Source of the DNA: CAZCDS01 sp964497585
Lineage (GTDB): Bacteria > Desulfobacterota > Desulfomonilia > Desulfomonilales > Desulfomonilaceae
Direction: 5' to 3'
NCBI GenBank assembly: GCA_964497585.1
Contig: CAZCDS010000004.1
Span: 124,001-188,000 of the forward strand
Length of the DNA stretch: 64,000 nt
A program made the translations under genes and the position numbers. A model generated the notes under the pieces. The model made no database searches and had not been told where the DNA came from. It saw only the letters and a program-made list of their open reading frames with translations. Shown here piece after piece: positions 8,732 to 18,281 of this stretch. The first letter of the stretch is position 1, and each line of letters begins with the position of its first letter.

Positions 8732-8751
8732 AGGCATATAATGCTATGCCT
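8732..8751. promoter_or_regulatory. Hyphenated palindrome upstream of the CapA operon
   Basis: AGGCATA and TATGCCT form perfect 7-base arms around a 6-base spacer, about 105 bases upstream of the CapA-like start. It lies in the only non-coding stretch before this six-gene operon, so it may be an operator. A TATAAT-like hexamer is embedded in it. No regulator is known. Confidence 0.3.
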
Positions 8752-8881
8752 GTACGGCACGGAGTACGCCCTTTTCTGGGGACTTCCCCTTCATGGTATC
8801 ATCCTTTTGAAAGGGCTCCGCGACTGAACGAGCTGGTCCGTGAGCGCGTGTGCCCGTTGCGCAGGCGCTGGACCCACAGTG

Positions 8882-10132
8882 CTATTCGACCTGACAGAAG
8901 GTCCGTCGAAGTATGCGTCTCCTGTACTCAAGCCTTTGGCGAACGGTCTCCTCCAGCAGGAGGGGGACTACGATGAGTGTGAGAAGCCCCGGTACCATTT
9001 GGACCCGTTGCCGGAAGACCAATCCCTCATTGGGGAAATAGCTGAGCAGCACGCACATCCACAGGCAACCGAGGATTGCCGCACGAATAGACGGGAGTTG
9101 CAAGGATAGTCTGCCGAACGTCCTTCCGTACTTCAACCAAACGGCCGCGAGGGCCAGGGTCAGCGTCCAGGTCTCTATCCAGCTCAAGAACATACGGGTT
9201 GACCTCACGTGCCAGGGAAAGGGCCTGAGCATGGCCGATATGAATCCGGAGACAAAGAATATCGGCTTGCCCATAAGGTAGTGAATATGGGACCTCTGAG
9301 CTTCGACGTTGAGAGCTTCGAACCTCTCTTCGAGGGTATCCAGAGGTGAGTCGGTGGACAAAGCCAGACCCGTTTGCAGGGCGGTTCCGGCATAGAGAAG
9401 GGGCAGGCTCATCAGGAGCAGAAGGGCAAATCCGCGCCGGCCCGTCTGAAAGACGTTCACCGCGGCAACTGCAATGACCCAACCGAACATCACGTGAGGT
9501 CTCAACAGCCCGCCAACGACGACGGCAGGCAATACCAGGGGACTTCGCAGGAAGAAGCGTTCCCGTTCGAACACGAAGGCAGCCGAGAGTACACAGCAGA
9601 TCGCCCAGTACATTGGTCCTTCCTTCAGGTTCATCGTCCCCCAGAAGACAACCGACGGAAAGAATATCGTAACAAAAACCCACACCTTGCTCCTTCGCGA
9701 AAAAGGACAGATGTTGCTGAAGTGGCGGACCAGCAACAAACCGGCCCAGAAACAGAGCATGCCGTTTATCATGGTGACGGTGTACACGGATGCGCCCATC
9801 CAGTGCACAAGCGCGACGTAACACTGATATGCCCGATTGCCGACCCGAAAGTGGTCCAGGAAGGGTTGCCAATCGCCCATGGACATACTGGGCACTAGTT
9901 TGAGCGCCCATGCACGGTGGCCTATCGCGTCCCACATCTCGAGGTCGAGAAGTTGCTTGGATGTCAGTTCCGTGAAGAAAGCAAAGCCAAGCCATATCAG
10001 TCCACCGAGGATGACCAGCAACTGGACACCAGACGAGAACTGAGGGCTTTTCAGATAGCGATTGACGAGAAGCGGTACAGACACCGTCAGTACCACGAGT
10101 ACGGCGATGTCGAGGATAGTGAACTGAATCAC
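8882..10132 (-). CDS. Polytopic membrane protein, candidate Wzy-type polymerase
   Basis: About 416 residues from the GTG at 10130-10132, which follows AGGGGAG. A longer frame starts at a GTG at 10279, but its first 49 residues are polar and lack family character. There are about ten hydrophobic segments, starting with FTILDIAVLVVLTVSVPLLV. A middle segment IFFPSVVFWGTMNLKEGPMY resembles the FWsxxxxKE/KD segment of GT-C and polymerase-like glycan proteins. No other polymerase candidate is in the locus, so it may join repeat units in the periplasm. This is context-based. It could also be another GT-C glycosyltransferase. Confidence 0.6.
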   Translation of the reverse strand: MIQFTILDIAVLVVLTVSVPLLVNRYLKSPQFSSGVQLLVILGGLIWLGFAFFTELTSKQLLDLEMWDAIGHRAWALKLVPSMSMGDWQPFLDHFRVGNRAYQCYVALVHWMGASVYTVTMINGMLCFWAGLLLVRHFSNICPFSRRSKVWVFVTIFFPSVVFWGTMNLKEGPMYWAICCVLSAAFVFERERFFLRSPLVLPAVVVGGLLRPHVMFGWVIAVAAVNVFQTGRRGFALLLLMSLPLLYAGTALQTGLALSTDSPLDTLEERFEALNVEAQRSHIHYLMGKPIFFVSGFISAMLRPFPWHVRSTRMFLSWIETWTLTLALAAVWLKYGRTFGRLSLQLPSIRAAILGCLWMCVLLSYFPNEGLVFRQRVQMVPGLLTLIVVPLLLEETVRQRLEYRRRILRRTFCQVE

Positions 10133-10575
10133 AAGCCCTGTCTCCCCTTCTGTCCGAGACTTCTCAGGTACAACTCTCGCAACTCTCTCAATCGGCCGAC
10201 CACCGCGGGGGGAATTTGTGTGACTAACCGCGTGCGTGGTCGGAAGAACCGTTGAGTCGGCACGCAACAGGACGGCCACTCTGGCCCGGAGTATAGAGCC
10301 GGCTTCCGGCGGGCTCGACCAAGTTTCAGTATCTGATCCCCTGTGTGCATGCCGGATCGCTGACGGATGACTTCACGGATGGTCCCAATTTTGTTACCAT
10401 ATCATCCGATTGACGAGTTGTCCACCTCGGGAAGGCTCCATGTCATGCCGAGCGGGTACATTATTGAGGCAACCACGAACGCCAAGTCCGGCTGAAGTTG
10501 TATACGCCTTTCCACGTCACAATCGCCCCGACAGGAGCTATACGGTGCTGTAAACTGCAATCGAGAGGCTGCCTT

Positions 10576-11637
10576 ATGCTGTATGAAGACTTCCAGGAGT
10601 CCGCGGCCGGTGCCGTCGAACAATCAAGGTACCTTCTTGTCACCGTGGATGCTGAAGGTGACAATCTATGGTCCCGCCCACAACACATTACCACCCAAAA
10701 TTCCAGGTCATTACCGCGATTCCAGGAACTATGCGAGCGCTTCGGGTTCAAGCCGACCTATCTGACAAATTACGAAATGGCCGAGGACCCCTTTTTTCAG
10801 GAATTCGGCCGGGATCTAGTAGAACGGGGACGGGCAGAAATCGGAATGCACCTGCACGCCTGGAACAGCCCTCCGCTGGATCCTCTGACCGGAAACGACT
10901 ATTACTACCAGCCCTATCTCATCGAATATCCCCATGACGTCATGAGGCGCAAAATTGAGTACTTAACCAAGTTTTTGGAGGACACGTTTCAGTCGAGAAT
11001 TACAAGCCACCGAGCGGGACGATGGGCGTTCAATGAGGTTTACGCTCGTCTGCTCCGGGAAAACGGCTATCGTGTTGACTGTTCGGTCACTCCCCACATC
11101 AGTTGGCGCAGTCACATAGGTGATCCGAGCCGGTACGGTGGTACGGATTACACCGATTTCCCGGATCGACCCTATCTCATAGACCTCTCGGACATCAGCA
11201 AGCCGGGAAGATCCGATTTGCTGGAGCTGCCCCTGACGGTGATCCTCAGGAGAAAAACCCGGATCCATTCTTTCATGGATCGATTCAGGCCCACAAACCG
11301 GTTGAGGAGAGCTTACAACCTCGTCGTGCCGCCGTACCTTATGCTCAGCCCGAGGAGGTGGAGGCTCGGACAGCTCCTTTCAATACTCAGGCAGTCCCTG
11401 AAAGAGGACCGAGCGTACCTTGAGTTCATGACTCACTCGTCAAACCTCATGCCCGAAGGCGGGCCCGCGTTCCCGACGAGAAGGGCTGTCGAAAGACTGT
11501 ATGGGAGCCTCGCCGAGTTCTTCGAACTTGCGTCTGATCATTTCGCAGGGGCCACTCTCAGCGAGTACGGTAGCCTGTTCACTGACCACCGAAGCAGCAG
11601 CGGCCGTTCATCAGCCGACCGGCAGGGGTGTGCCTGA
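10576..11637 (+). CDS. NodB-fold deacetylase-like protein (WalW-type)
   Basis: About 353 residues from the ATG at 10576, which has GAGAGG seven bases upstream. An upstream ATG at 10498 would add 26 residues with no family character. TVDAEGDNLW matches the first NodB motif, IGMHLHAWN carries the H-x-H metal motif and TSHRAGRWAF the third motif. This form is seen in the WalW-like branch of the deacetylase/GH57 superfamily. With the FemAB-like gene it is the only plus-strand unit in the glycan locus. It may deacetylate or otherwise trim a sugar in the polymer. The exact substrate is unknown. Confidence 0.75.
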   Translation: MLYEDFQESAAGAVEQSRYLLVTVDAEGDNLWSRPQHITTQNSRSLPRFQELCERFGFKPTYLTNYEMAEDPFFQEFGRDLVERGRAEIGMHLHAWNSPPLDPLTGNDYYYQPYLIEYPHDVMRRKIEYLTKFLEDTFQSRITSHRAGRWAFNEVYARLLRENGYRVDCSVTPHISWRSHIGDPSRYGGTDYTDFPDRPYLIDLSDISKPGRSDLLELPLTVILRRKTRIHSFMDRFRPTNRLRRAYNLVVPPYLMLSPRRWRLGQLLSILRQSLKEDRAYLEFMTHSSNLMPEGGPAFPTRRAVERLYGSLAEFFELASDHFAGATLSEYGSLFTDHRSSSGRSSADRQGCA

Positions 11638-11775
11638 CTGGAGCCCGGTCGACCACGCAATGGCATCGAGTAGCCGTCTCCGGCCTCCTTTGCAGGCAAG
11701 GTGGGCCGGGTTGCCTGGAATCGCCGACGATGGTAAGCTCACTGGGCTACGAGGGAAGCGGCGCACACACTAGTC

Positions 11776-12615
11776 GTGAAGTGCCGCCGACTCAGCATCA
11801 CCGTGAGAAAAGAGCCGAATGAAACGATGGTCGTGGTAGGGAGAAGGAGATTTGGCCTCAGGATCAGAGAAGTATACTTCGCCGACTTTCCGGTGGTACC
11901 CGAGACCAAAACGGACATCGTACTCTTTATCGGGGCAAAGAGCCCGGCGCTCAATCTCCCGAAGGCAAGAACCCTGCTTATTGACCTCGGAAGGAATGAA
12001 GATCATATCTTGGGCCGATTCTCACGGAATACTCGATACGAGGTGAATAGGTCCGCAAAGGACGATTTGCAAACAACATGGCTTGCCTCTCCGCGCAGTG
12101 AGGATGTGAGAGCCTTTTGCGATTTCTACGAGACTTTTGCCAGAGAAAGGAAGCTTCCCTTGACTCACCGGCCCAGGACGACCTCTCTCTCCGAGGTGAA
12201 TGCGTTGTCTCTTTCGCTGGTTAGGGATCATGAAGGTACAACCTTGTGTTACCATGCGTACGTAGCTGATAGAGAAATCGGCCGTGCCAGGCAATTGTAT
12301 TCGGTCTCCCGTTTCAGAGCGGAACCCCGCAGGTCTCGACGCCGGCTCATTGGCAGAGCCAATCGGCGCCTCCATTGGGTGGACATCGTCGAGCTGAAGG
12401 CAGACGGTTTCGCGGTCTATGACGTGGGTGGAATTCCACCGCCCGATGCTGGAAAAGAACTACGACAAATAGGCGAATTCAAGAGAGGATTCGGAGGGGT
12501 GGAAGTTGTTGAGTATGGCGGACTGCTCGGCGTGACTCGCCTGGGAAGACTTGCGTGCTCTCTCAGAACGGGAGGGACCACGATCAGCGACCACGATGCG
12601 AAAAGTGCTCGGTAA
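11776..12615 (+). CDS. FemAB/GNAT-fold acyltransferase-like protein
   Basis: A 279-residue protein. RFSRNTRYEVNRSAKDD is the FemAB-type binding segment, followed by a second domain in which WVDIVELKADGFAVYDVGGI and IGEFKRGFGG match the GNAT core of FemAB-like proteins in exopolysaccharide loci. These transfer an acyl or aminoacyl group onto a sugar or peptide amine. The start is uncertain: GTG at 11776 has no clear ribosome site and an ATG lies at 11827. It lies 138 bases after the deacetylase-like gene on the same strand, so a deacetylate-then-acylate pair is possible. That link is inference. Confidence 0.65.
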   Translation: MKCRRLSITVRKEPNETMVVVGRRRFGLRIREVYFADFPVVPETKTDIVLFIGAKSPALNLPKARTLLIDLGRNEDHILGRFSRNTRYEVNRSAKDDLQTTWLASPRSEDVRAFCDFYETFARERKLPLTHRPRTTSLSEVNALSLSLVRDHEGTTLCYHAYVADREIGRARQLYSVSRFRAEPRRSRRRLIGRANRRLHWVDIVELKADGFAVYDVGGIPPPDAGKELRQIGEFKRGFGGVEVVEYGGLLGVTRLGRLACSLRTGGTTISDHDAKSAR

Positions 12616-12660
12616 TTCCCGAGGTGCCGAGCCTCCGAAGGTGGCGGTTCCTCACTCGAT

Positions 12661-12681
12661 CCCCGCATGTTGAACGCGGGG
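12661..12681 (+). terminator. Possible terminator hairpin after the plus-strand pair
   Basis: CCCCGC and GCGGGG form a 6-bp GC stem around a 9-base loop, followed by a T-rich tract (TAGGTTTGTTTCTC). It lies 46 bases after the FemAB-like stop, between convergent genes. The T-tract is interrupted, so efficiency is uncertain. Confidence 0.35.
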
Positions 12682-12794
12682 TAGGTTTGTTTCTCATTTG
12701 GGACGTTAGCCTGCCGTCCCCCGATGCGCCCGCCTTGACAGGTCTGGCGCGTCGGGACAACATTCTTTGGGGCCATTGAGGAGGAACCGGCGAG

Positions 12795-13946
12795 TCACGG
12801 GAAACGCTCTTTTCCCTGACACGCTTTTAACCAGTATTCATAGTGGTTTTCCAGCCGCCGGAGCTGGACGGGGGCGCTGTATCGTTCCAAAATGAATTGT
12901 CGCACCTGCCTTCCAAGGCTCGCTCGCAACCGGCCATCCGTCAGGATTCTGACAATCGCCTCGGCCCCTGCTTCCGGCTGGTCGAGTCTGAAAAGGTACG
13001 GGTGCAAAACCGGACTCAGAGCTTCACGGTGGGGCGGTATGTCCGTTGCCACGACGGGTACCCCCGAAGCCTGGGCCTCAAGGAGTACCGTCGGCAGCCC
13101 TTCCGTCTCGGAACAGGAGAGAAATATGTCGGCGGAGCGGATCAGTTCCGGCACGTCATCTCGGGGGCCCAGAAAACGCACCGAATCAGCGATCTTCATT
13201 CGTTCGGCCAGTTCGCGGAGGGCCGAGTGTTGGACACCTCCGCCGACCAAGAACAGCTTGGTCTCGGGTATAGCCTTACGAACGGAACTGAGCACACGGA
13301 ATTGGATGTCTATTCGCTTGGGCCGGCGCAGCGCCCCGACCCACAGTATGATCGGAAAGTCGCTCCGCCCTGGTCCTTCTGCATCAGTGGGTGCAAACCT
13401 AGTTGTGTCAACGCCCCCCGTCCACAATGCCAACTCCGGTTTGGTTCTCAAACATGAGGGCAGCCTCGCTTCCATGACAGCCTTTGAAACAGCTATGACG
13501 TGTGTGGCGTGACGACACAGCCAATAGCGTCCCCAGAGCGAAACCGCCGCCCGAGCGCCTCTCAACGATAGAGAGTCTCCGTATTCAGTGGGCCACGGTT
13601 GCATTGCGTGCAGTTGAGCTATTCTGACCGGCACCCGCGCGTTGCGGGCTGCCCGCAATATGGGGCCGCTCCAGGCCTCGAAAGCTGAATGCACGATGTG
13701 GTAGTGCTTTCCCTCAATCTGAGAGGCGAATCGATGGGAAAAGGAAAAGAGATTAGGCGACTTGGGACACGACAATATTTCCGCGCCGGTCCGCGAGGCT
13801 TCTTCAGCCAACTGACCGGCATGTCGTCCTATGGTGCAGACATCCATATGAAACCGTTTCCGGTCGTATTCTCGCAGAATGTACAGGAGCTGTGTTTCGA
13901 CGCCACCTAACTCGAACCAGTTAATAACGTGCAGTACCCTAAGCAT
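12795..13946 (-). CDS. Glycosyltransferase family 4
   Basis: About 383 residues. The N-terminus MLRVLHVINWFELGGVETQL is typical of GT4 enzymes (GG-E-T acceptor loop). The donor half has ILWVGALRRPKRID, LVGGG, LGPRDDVPELI and CSETEGLPTVLLEAQASG, with the E-x7-E motif. The frame can start at 13967, but the ATG at 13944-13946 aligns better with the family. It should add one sugar to a lipid-linked intermediate at the inner membrane. It reads toward the plus-strand acyltransferase (convergent). About 200 bases upstream (13968-14169) hold no gene. Confidence 0.85.
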   Translation of the reverse strand: MLRVLHVINWFELGGVETQLLYILREYDRKRFHMDVCTIGRHAGQLAEEASRTGAEILSCPKSPNLFSFSHRFASQIEGKHYHIVHSAFEAWSGPILRAARNARVPVRIAQLHAMQPWPTEYGDSLSLRGARAAVSLWGRYWLCRHATHVIAVSKAVMEARLPSCLRTKPELALWTGGVDTTRFAPTDAEGPGRSDFPIILWVGALRRPKRIDIQFRVLSSVRKAIPETKLFLVGGGVQHSALRELAERMKIADSVRFLGPRDDVPELIRSADIFLSCSETEGLPTVLLEAQASGVPVVATDIPPHREALSPVLHPYLFRLDQPEAGAEAIVRILTDGRLRASLGRQVRQFILERYSAPVQLRRLENHYEYWLKACQGKERFP

Positions 13947-14169
13947 CACGCGGACCCGCAGGAGCAAGTATGTTTAGTAAGGTAGGAGGTCACCGGGACA
14001 GGCCGACAGCCTTTCCGGACTGGGTTCTTGCAGCTTTCATTCGGTGTCTATGGGAACCGGTTTTCGCAGCATCAACGGCTGTCGCTCATACATGGGTGGC
14101 AGGAGGATATTGCTTTGGCTAACAGATCATCGGCAATTCACGGACGGGCCATCCTCTCCATTGGAGCGG

Positions 14170-15624
14170 CTATTTCCGATGACGGTAGAACGCCTTCTCT
14201 CCACGTATGTCGAGACGTATGAGACCGATGTCACTGGGCTTGTATCCCCAGGAATGCATAAGGTGACTCGGAGCCGATTCCGAGAAGCAGTACACCCTGT
14301 AGCCTTCTCTCCTCAGAATGCCCACATTCTCCTTTGACATGCCGTGGACCAAATATACATCGGTCGAAGGCAGTTTGTAGACAAAAGAGCGCTCTGCAAT
14401 ACCGGCTTCCGACAGATTCGGAGATATTTCCCGGTAATCAGCTTTCACCAGGCCAGGATTGTCAAATCCCAGAACCGGTCCGTACCCGTCAAGTATGACG
14501 GCTTTGTCGGATTTGTCAAAGCGACTGATCTCCCGGCGAAGCACTTCCAGATGTCGCCTGTCCGAAAAATCCCGGATCAAGATTCCCGGTTGCAGCGAGG
14601 CGGCAAGCCTTCTCCGTCCGCTTTCTCCTCCCTTGAACTCAACGGAAACAAACGCGAAGGAAATTACGAGTACGCTGAAGACGATTAGTGTCCGCTTTTC
14701 GAACCATCGTGCCGCAAGTAAATACCCGAAGGGAATTGCGGGAATCAAATATTCCGATTCATCCGCGTGCACGATGAAGAGTGCAAGGAATAGGAGAACG
14801 CTCGTCAGTTCAAGAACGTAGTCCGGATTCTCATCGCGCAGTTCGTGTGTGGTCAACCCGACGATCTTTCGGATGTTCAACAGGACCATCACCACCAAGG
14901 CAGCCGTTGCCAGTGGCCCGAACACTGTGATGAACTTGTACCCCGCGAAAAGGACGTACGAAAACCCGTGGTACGCATGCGGAGGAATCGACAGCCAGTG
15001 GAGTCCGAACTCCATGACGATGGGAGCATAAAAAACCAGCCCCGTTACCAGGCCGAAAAGACCGTACAGGACGATTCTCCCTGTCGAGACACCCCGGAAC
15101 AGAAGGAACAGACTCAGCGGGACCAGAAACAGGGAATTGGACAACCTTAGTCCTATTGACAGCCCCGCCAGCAGGAAACCCGGTACGTAACTCTCCCTTC
15201 GGGCACAGACGTAGCTCATGAGGATCATCGCCAGACCCGGAAGGTAATCCATGGTCGACGCAGCATTGAGCAGCAGTATCGGCGTCAGGGCAAAGAGCGC
15301 CGTGAGAATGACCCCATGGTTCCGATCTCGGACGATGAGGTGAAAAGCTCCTATGCACAAGCCGAAGCTCGCCAGCGCGATGAGGTTGGAGAGCACATGC
15401 CCGTCCGCAAGGGACACCAGGGCCAGCACATACTCGTAGAGAGGATTCCCCGGGAGGCGAGACGGAACGTAGATCCCTGTTTCGACAAGATGTCGCGCAA
15501 CGACCATACTCCGTATCGCGTCCCCGTCCATGCCGTAATTGATCAGGAGACGGGGCACCGTCAGGACAGATACCGCCAGGCCGAGCATTATCCAAAACAC
15601 GCGATTTGCCTTTGATGAAATCAT
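14170..15624 (-). CDS. Polytopic membrane glycosyltransferase-like protein (GT-C type)
   Basis: A 484-residue protein with about ten hydrophobic segments and a soluble C-terminal domain of about 130 residues starting near residue 350 (SLQPGILIRDFSDRRHLEVL). The first loop contains YGMDGDAIRSMVV, with acidic residues (D-G-D) in the place GT-C enzymes carry their catalytic aspartate. SNSLFLVPLSLFLL and HADESEYLIPAIPF resemble other dolichyl/polyprenyl-phosphate-dependent glycosyltransferase-like proteins. It lies 70 bases after the upstream 532-residue GT-C gene and is probably co-transcribed with it. Donor and acceptor are unknown. Confidence 0.6.
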   Translation of the reverse strand: MISSKANRVFWIMLGLAVSVLTVPRLLINYGMDGDAIRSMVVARHLVETGIYVPSRLPGNPLYEYVLALVSLADGHVLSNLIALASFGLCIGAFHLIVRDRNHGVILTALFALTPILLLNAASTMDYLPGLAMILMSYVCARRESYVPGFLLAGLSIGLRLSNSLFLVPLSLFLLFRGVSTGRIVLYGLFGLVTGLVFYAPIVMEFGLHWLSIPPHAYHGFSYVLFAGYKFITVFGPLATAALVVMVLLNIRKIVGLTTHELRDENPDYVLELTSVLLFLALFIVHADESEYLIPAIPFGYLLAARWFEKRTLIVFSVLVISFAFVSVEFKGGESGRRRLAASLQPGILIRDFSDRRHLEVLRREISRFDKSDKAVILDGYGPVLGFDNPGLVKADYREISPNLSEAGIAERSFVYKLPSTDVYLVHGMSKENVGILRREGYRVYCFSESAPSHLMHSWGYKPSDIGLIRLDIRGEKAFYRHRK

Positions 15625-15694
15625 GGAGGTTTACCGCGGATTTTACGGGCTTGGGGATATTAGGCACATATGGTCCGTTGATCGCTATCCGACA

Positions 15695-17242
15695 TCAGGG
15701 CGAATCCTTGACGATTTTCCAGACATACGCGTCCACATAGGTGGGTTTGCCTCCACGCCGTATCTGGGTAGGTCCGAGCCGGTGAACCAGTTTCAGGCGC
15801 GGTCCGATTTCGGAGTCCAACAGTGGGGGACGCCCGAAAAAGACATCGGCAAGGTAACCGAGCTTCTTGTCCAAAGCATATTTCCATACACCTCGACCGT
15901 CCGAGAGATAGGTGTAGAGTTCCATGCCGTTGATGAGCCCGTCGAGATTGATTACTTTCCGGCCGGAATGGTACCCGATGTACCCCGCGTTAAAAACGCC
16001 GATTCTCGCGTCGGCAGGGAGATGGCTCTTGACCCAGTTCGTCATCTCCCGAGCGTAGTCCTTCTCACTGAGATAATAAGGGTGGAGTTTCATACCGTTG
16101 GAGATGAAAAGCGGCTCCTGAACAAGATAATTCAGCGACATGAGAATGATTAGTCCGACAATAGCGGTTCGAGCGGCCCGAGACGTCGCGAACAAATCGT
16201 AGGATGCCTTGACGAAGTGTACGAAAACGATCTGAAGAGTCACCCACGGGACCATATAATGCCACGTTCTCGTTCCCTCCGCGAAGTGGCTCATGTAATA
16301 CACAAGGAGAATTGCTGAGTAAACCACGAGAACATACAATCTGTCGTCTCGGAAGAATCCCGGAATCGGCCTGGACCGCGCGAGAACCAGAAGAAAAAGA
16401 GTAGCCCACACAACCATGACCGCGTTTACCCACAGCGGCCTCAGCATCACTGCCTTCGGCACGGTCTTCACAGCATGGAGGATGACACCCGCAGGGGAGA
16501 GCGCGGAATGGAACTGGTTGAGCACCAGTCCGCTGATCTGCTGGAAATGACCGCTCAGACTGTAGTTCCACGCGAGATAGGGAAATGTGAGAAGAGCCGC
16601 GGGCACAACCATCAGGAGTCCGATCCGCACGGCTCCCCGTACACTGAGGATACTCCGATTCCAAATCATGTACGCAATCAAGACGGGAAGAAACAGACCG
16701 AAGGAGGTCCGAGCGAGAAAGGTCAGTCCCAGGAGGACGCCGAGCTGAACCAGTTGCCTTGGGCTGGACCACGACATCGTGTGCATCAGCTCCACCACGA
16801 GCATCACCAGCAGGACGTAGAGTGCTGTTTCGAGACCCGAGATGAGACTCAACGCGGTATACAGGGACCAGTTGATAAGGCATACCAAGAAGCCGATAAA
16901 GAAAAGGCCCAGCTCTACACGGAACATCCGGAAAAGCTGGACGGACAACAGGAGCGCAAAGAGCACATTGAGCGCAAGAGCGATCTGCACGTACAGATCC
17001 GCATCGCTCGTCAGGTAAGAGGCAAGGACACATACCCCCATCCACAACGGATGGAAGCCGTTGGTCACGTTCTCGCGGTCAAAGGTCGGACCGAATCCGG
17101 CGGCAATGTTTCGTGCCGTCTTCAGGTAGTAATACGCGTCGTCGTGGAGAAAGCGATCCTGCGGAAATGACAGCCGATATACATGAGGCGCCATCGCGAG
17201 AATGAAAATGGCCATGACGACATTTCTCTCTTTGACGCCCAT
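15695..17242 (-). CDS. Polytopic GT-C membrane glycosyltransferase
   Basis: About 515 residues from the ATG at 17240-17242, which has GGGAGGAG immediately upstream. A frame start at 17293 is less likely. The first periplasmic loop reads FLHDDAYYYLKTARNIA, with the DD pair typical of GT39-like enzymes, then NGFHPLWM and SGLETALYVL. The C-terminal soluble region has VINLDGLINGMELYTYL, a conserved segment of this family. It likely uses a polyprenyl-phosphate-linked sugar in the periplasm. It lies just after the AAC(3)-like gene and just before a second GT-C gene. Confidence 0.75.
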   Translation of the reverse strand: MGVKERNVVMAIFILAMAPHVYRLSFPQDRFLHDDAYYYLKTARNIAAGFGPTFDRENVTNGFHPLWMGVCVLASYLTSDADLYVQIALALNVLFALLLSVQLFRMFRVELGLFFIGFLVCLINWSLYTALSLISGLETALYVLLVMLVVELMHTMSWSSPRQLVQLGVLLGLTFLARTSFGLFLPVLIAYMIWNRSILSVRGAVRIGLLMVVPAALLTFPYLAWNYSLSGHFQQISGLVLNQFHSALSPAGVILHAVKTVPKAVMLRPLWVNAVMVVWATLFLLVLARSRPIPGFFRDDRLYVLVVYSAILLVYYMSHFAEGTRTWHYMVPWVTLQIVFVHFVKASYDLFATSRAARTAIVGLIILMSLNYLVQEPLFISNGMKLHPYYLSEKDYAREMTNWVKSHLPADARIGVFNAGYIGYHSGRKVINLDGLINGMELYTYLSDGRGVWKYALDKKLGYLADVFFGRPPLLDSEIGPRLKLVHRLGPTQIRRGGKPTYVDAYVWKIVKDSP

Positions 17243-17336
17243 TCGCTCCTCCCACAAAATCTCCCTTTGTGACTTCCCCCACGCCTGCATCAATTAGGGC
17301 TGGTGGATCTATTCCCGGTCTTTCAAGATTAGATGT

Positions 17337-18281
17337 TCACGGCTTGCCTTTATAGATGGTGATGCCTTCTTCAAGAAGGTTTTCCAGCCCTTTGAAAAAG
17401 TCCCGAGCCCTCACCGCGACACCCTTGCCGGCTCCGATCTTGCCCTCTCTGACGAGCCCGTACCGTCGAAAACGTTCCAGGATCATCCACTCGTGATCTC
17501 TTCTTTCATCGATTCTGACGCGCCCAAGCACCGGGTCATGGATTCTGAAAGGAACACGGCGAATGATCCCGCCGGGAAACCGAACGGGTCCCTGGAAATC
17601 CTCGGGGTAATAGACATTCAGCGGAAAATCAACGCGGTCTTCGATAACGTGCCAGAAGGTACACCTGCCCCACGGTGACCCGAGGGTCAGCACCCAGCCG
17701 TCGAGTTCCAGCATCCGGTCAAAGGGAGAATCATGCCCGCAGGGAGTGACCGAACGGTGATGATCCTTCAACAAGTACTCTGCATGAGGGCCCACCCCCA
17801 CCCAGCGATGGGTAGGATGGTGGCTTCGCACCACTCCCTCCCGCTTCATCAGCCTGTTCGATATGATGCCCATCTGGGAAGGCGCATCGGGTTCCAGGAC
17901 AGGAAGGTTACGGAGGTTCCCAACGGACCAGTCTGCAAGGGAATAGGCTGGAACGAGAAGTGTGCCTTGGGGTCCGAGCACATCAAAAAGCGCGTCGATC
18001 ACGGTGTCTGCGCCCCCTTCGATAAATCCCATCGCGCTCAGGCTGCTGTGGAGCATCACGACGTCTCCGGCCCCGGGGCCTAGCTCGCGGAGTTGACGAA
18101 TGAGTTGGGCGCGAGTGACGGGTGGTCTCTTCTTTGCCAGGTGCAGCCGGAAACTCTTGTGCAGATCCTGTGCCCGGAAATACCGACGCAGGAGCCAGGG
18201 TTTGAAGCCCGGAAGAGCGCCGGATATCAAGGCTACTATCCTTCTGAACTCATAGAAGACGCCCGCAAGCCGGGGCTTCAT
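17337..18281 (-). CDS. AAC(3)-family N-acetyltransferase
   Basis: A 314-residue protein with the aminoglycoside 3-N-acetyltransferase family core: DVVMLHSSLSAMGFIEGG, LGPQGTLLVPAYS, HPTHRWVGVGPHAEYLLKDH and LTLGSPWGRCTFWHVIEDR, the last containing the family's conserved region near the active site. The family uses acetyl-CoA to acetylate amino groups. Its ATG overlaps the stop of the GT2/six-hairpin fusion by four bases (ATGA), so it belongs to a glycan-building operon. The natural substrate is probably an amino sugar or a sugar intermediate and not a drug, as seen for relatives in O-antigen loci. That role is inference. Confidence 0.85.
   Translation of the reverse strand: MKPRLAGVFYEFRRIVALISGALPGFKPWLLRRYFRAQDLHKSFRLHLAKKRPPVTRAQLIRQLRELGPGAGDVVMLHSSLSAMGFIEGGADTVIDALFDVLGPQGTLLVPAYSLADWSVGNLRNLPVLEPDAPSQMGIISNRLMKREGVVRSHHPTHRWVGVGPHAEYLLKDHHRSVTPCGHDSPFDRMLELDGWVLTLGSPWGRCTFWHVIEDRVDFPLNVYYPEDFQGPVRFPGGIIRRVPFRIHDPVLGRVRIDERRDHEWMILERFRRYGLVREGKIGAGKGVAVRARDFFKGLENLLEEGITIYKGKP

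Noticed and set aside
9027..9995. 322-residue minus-strand frame
   Set aside because: Same strand but shifted inside the polymerase candidate. It has no hydrophobic pattern and is rich in Arg/Cys/Gly, typical of a shadow frame.
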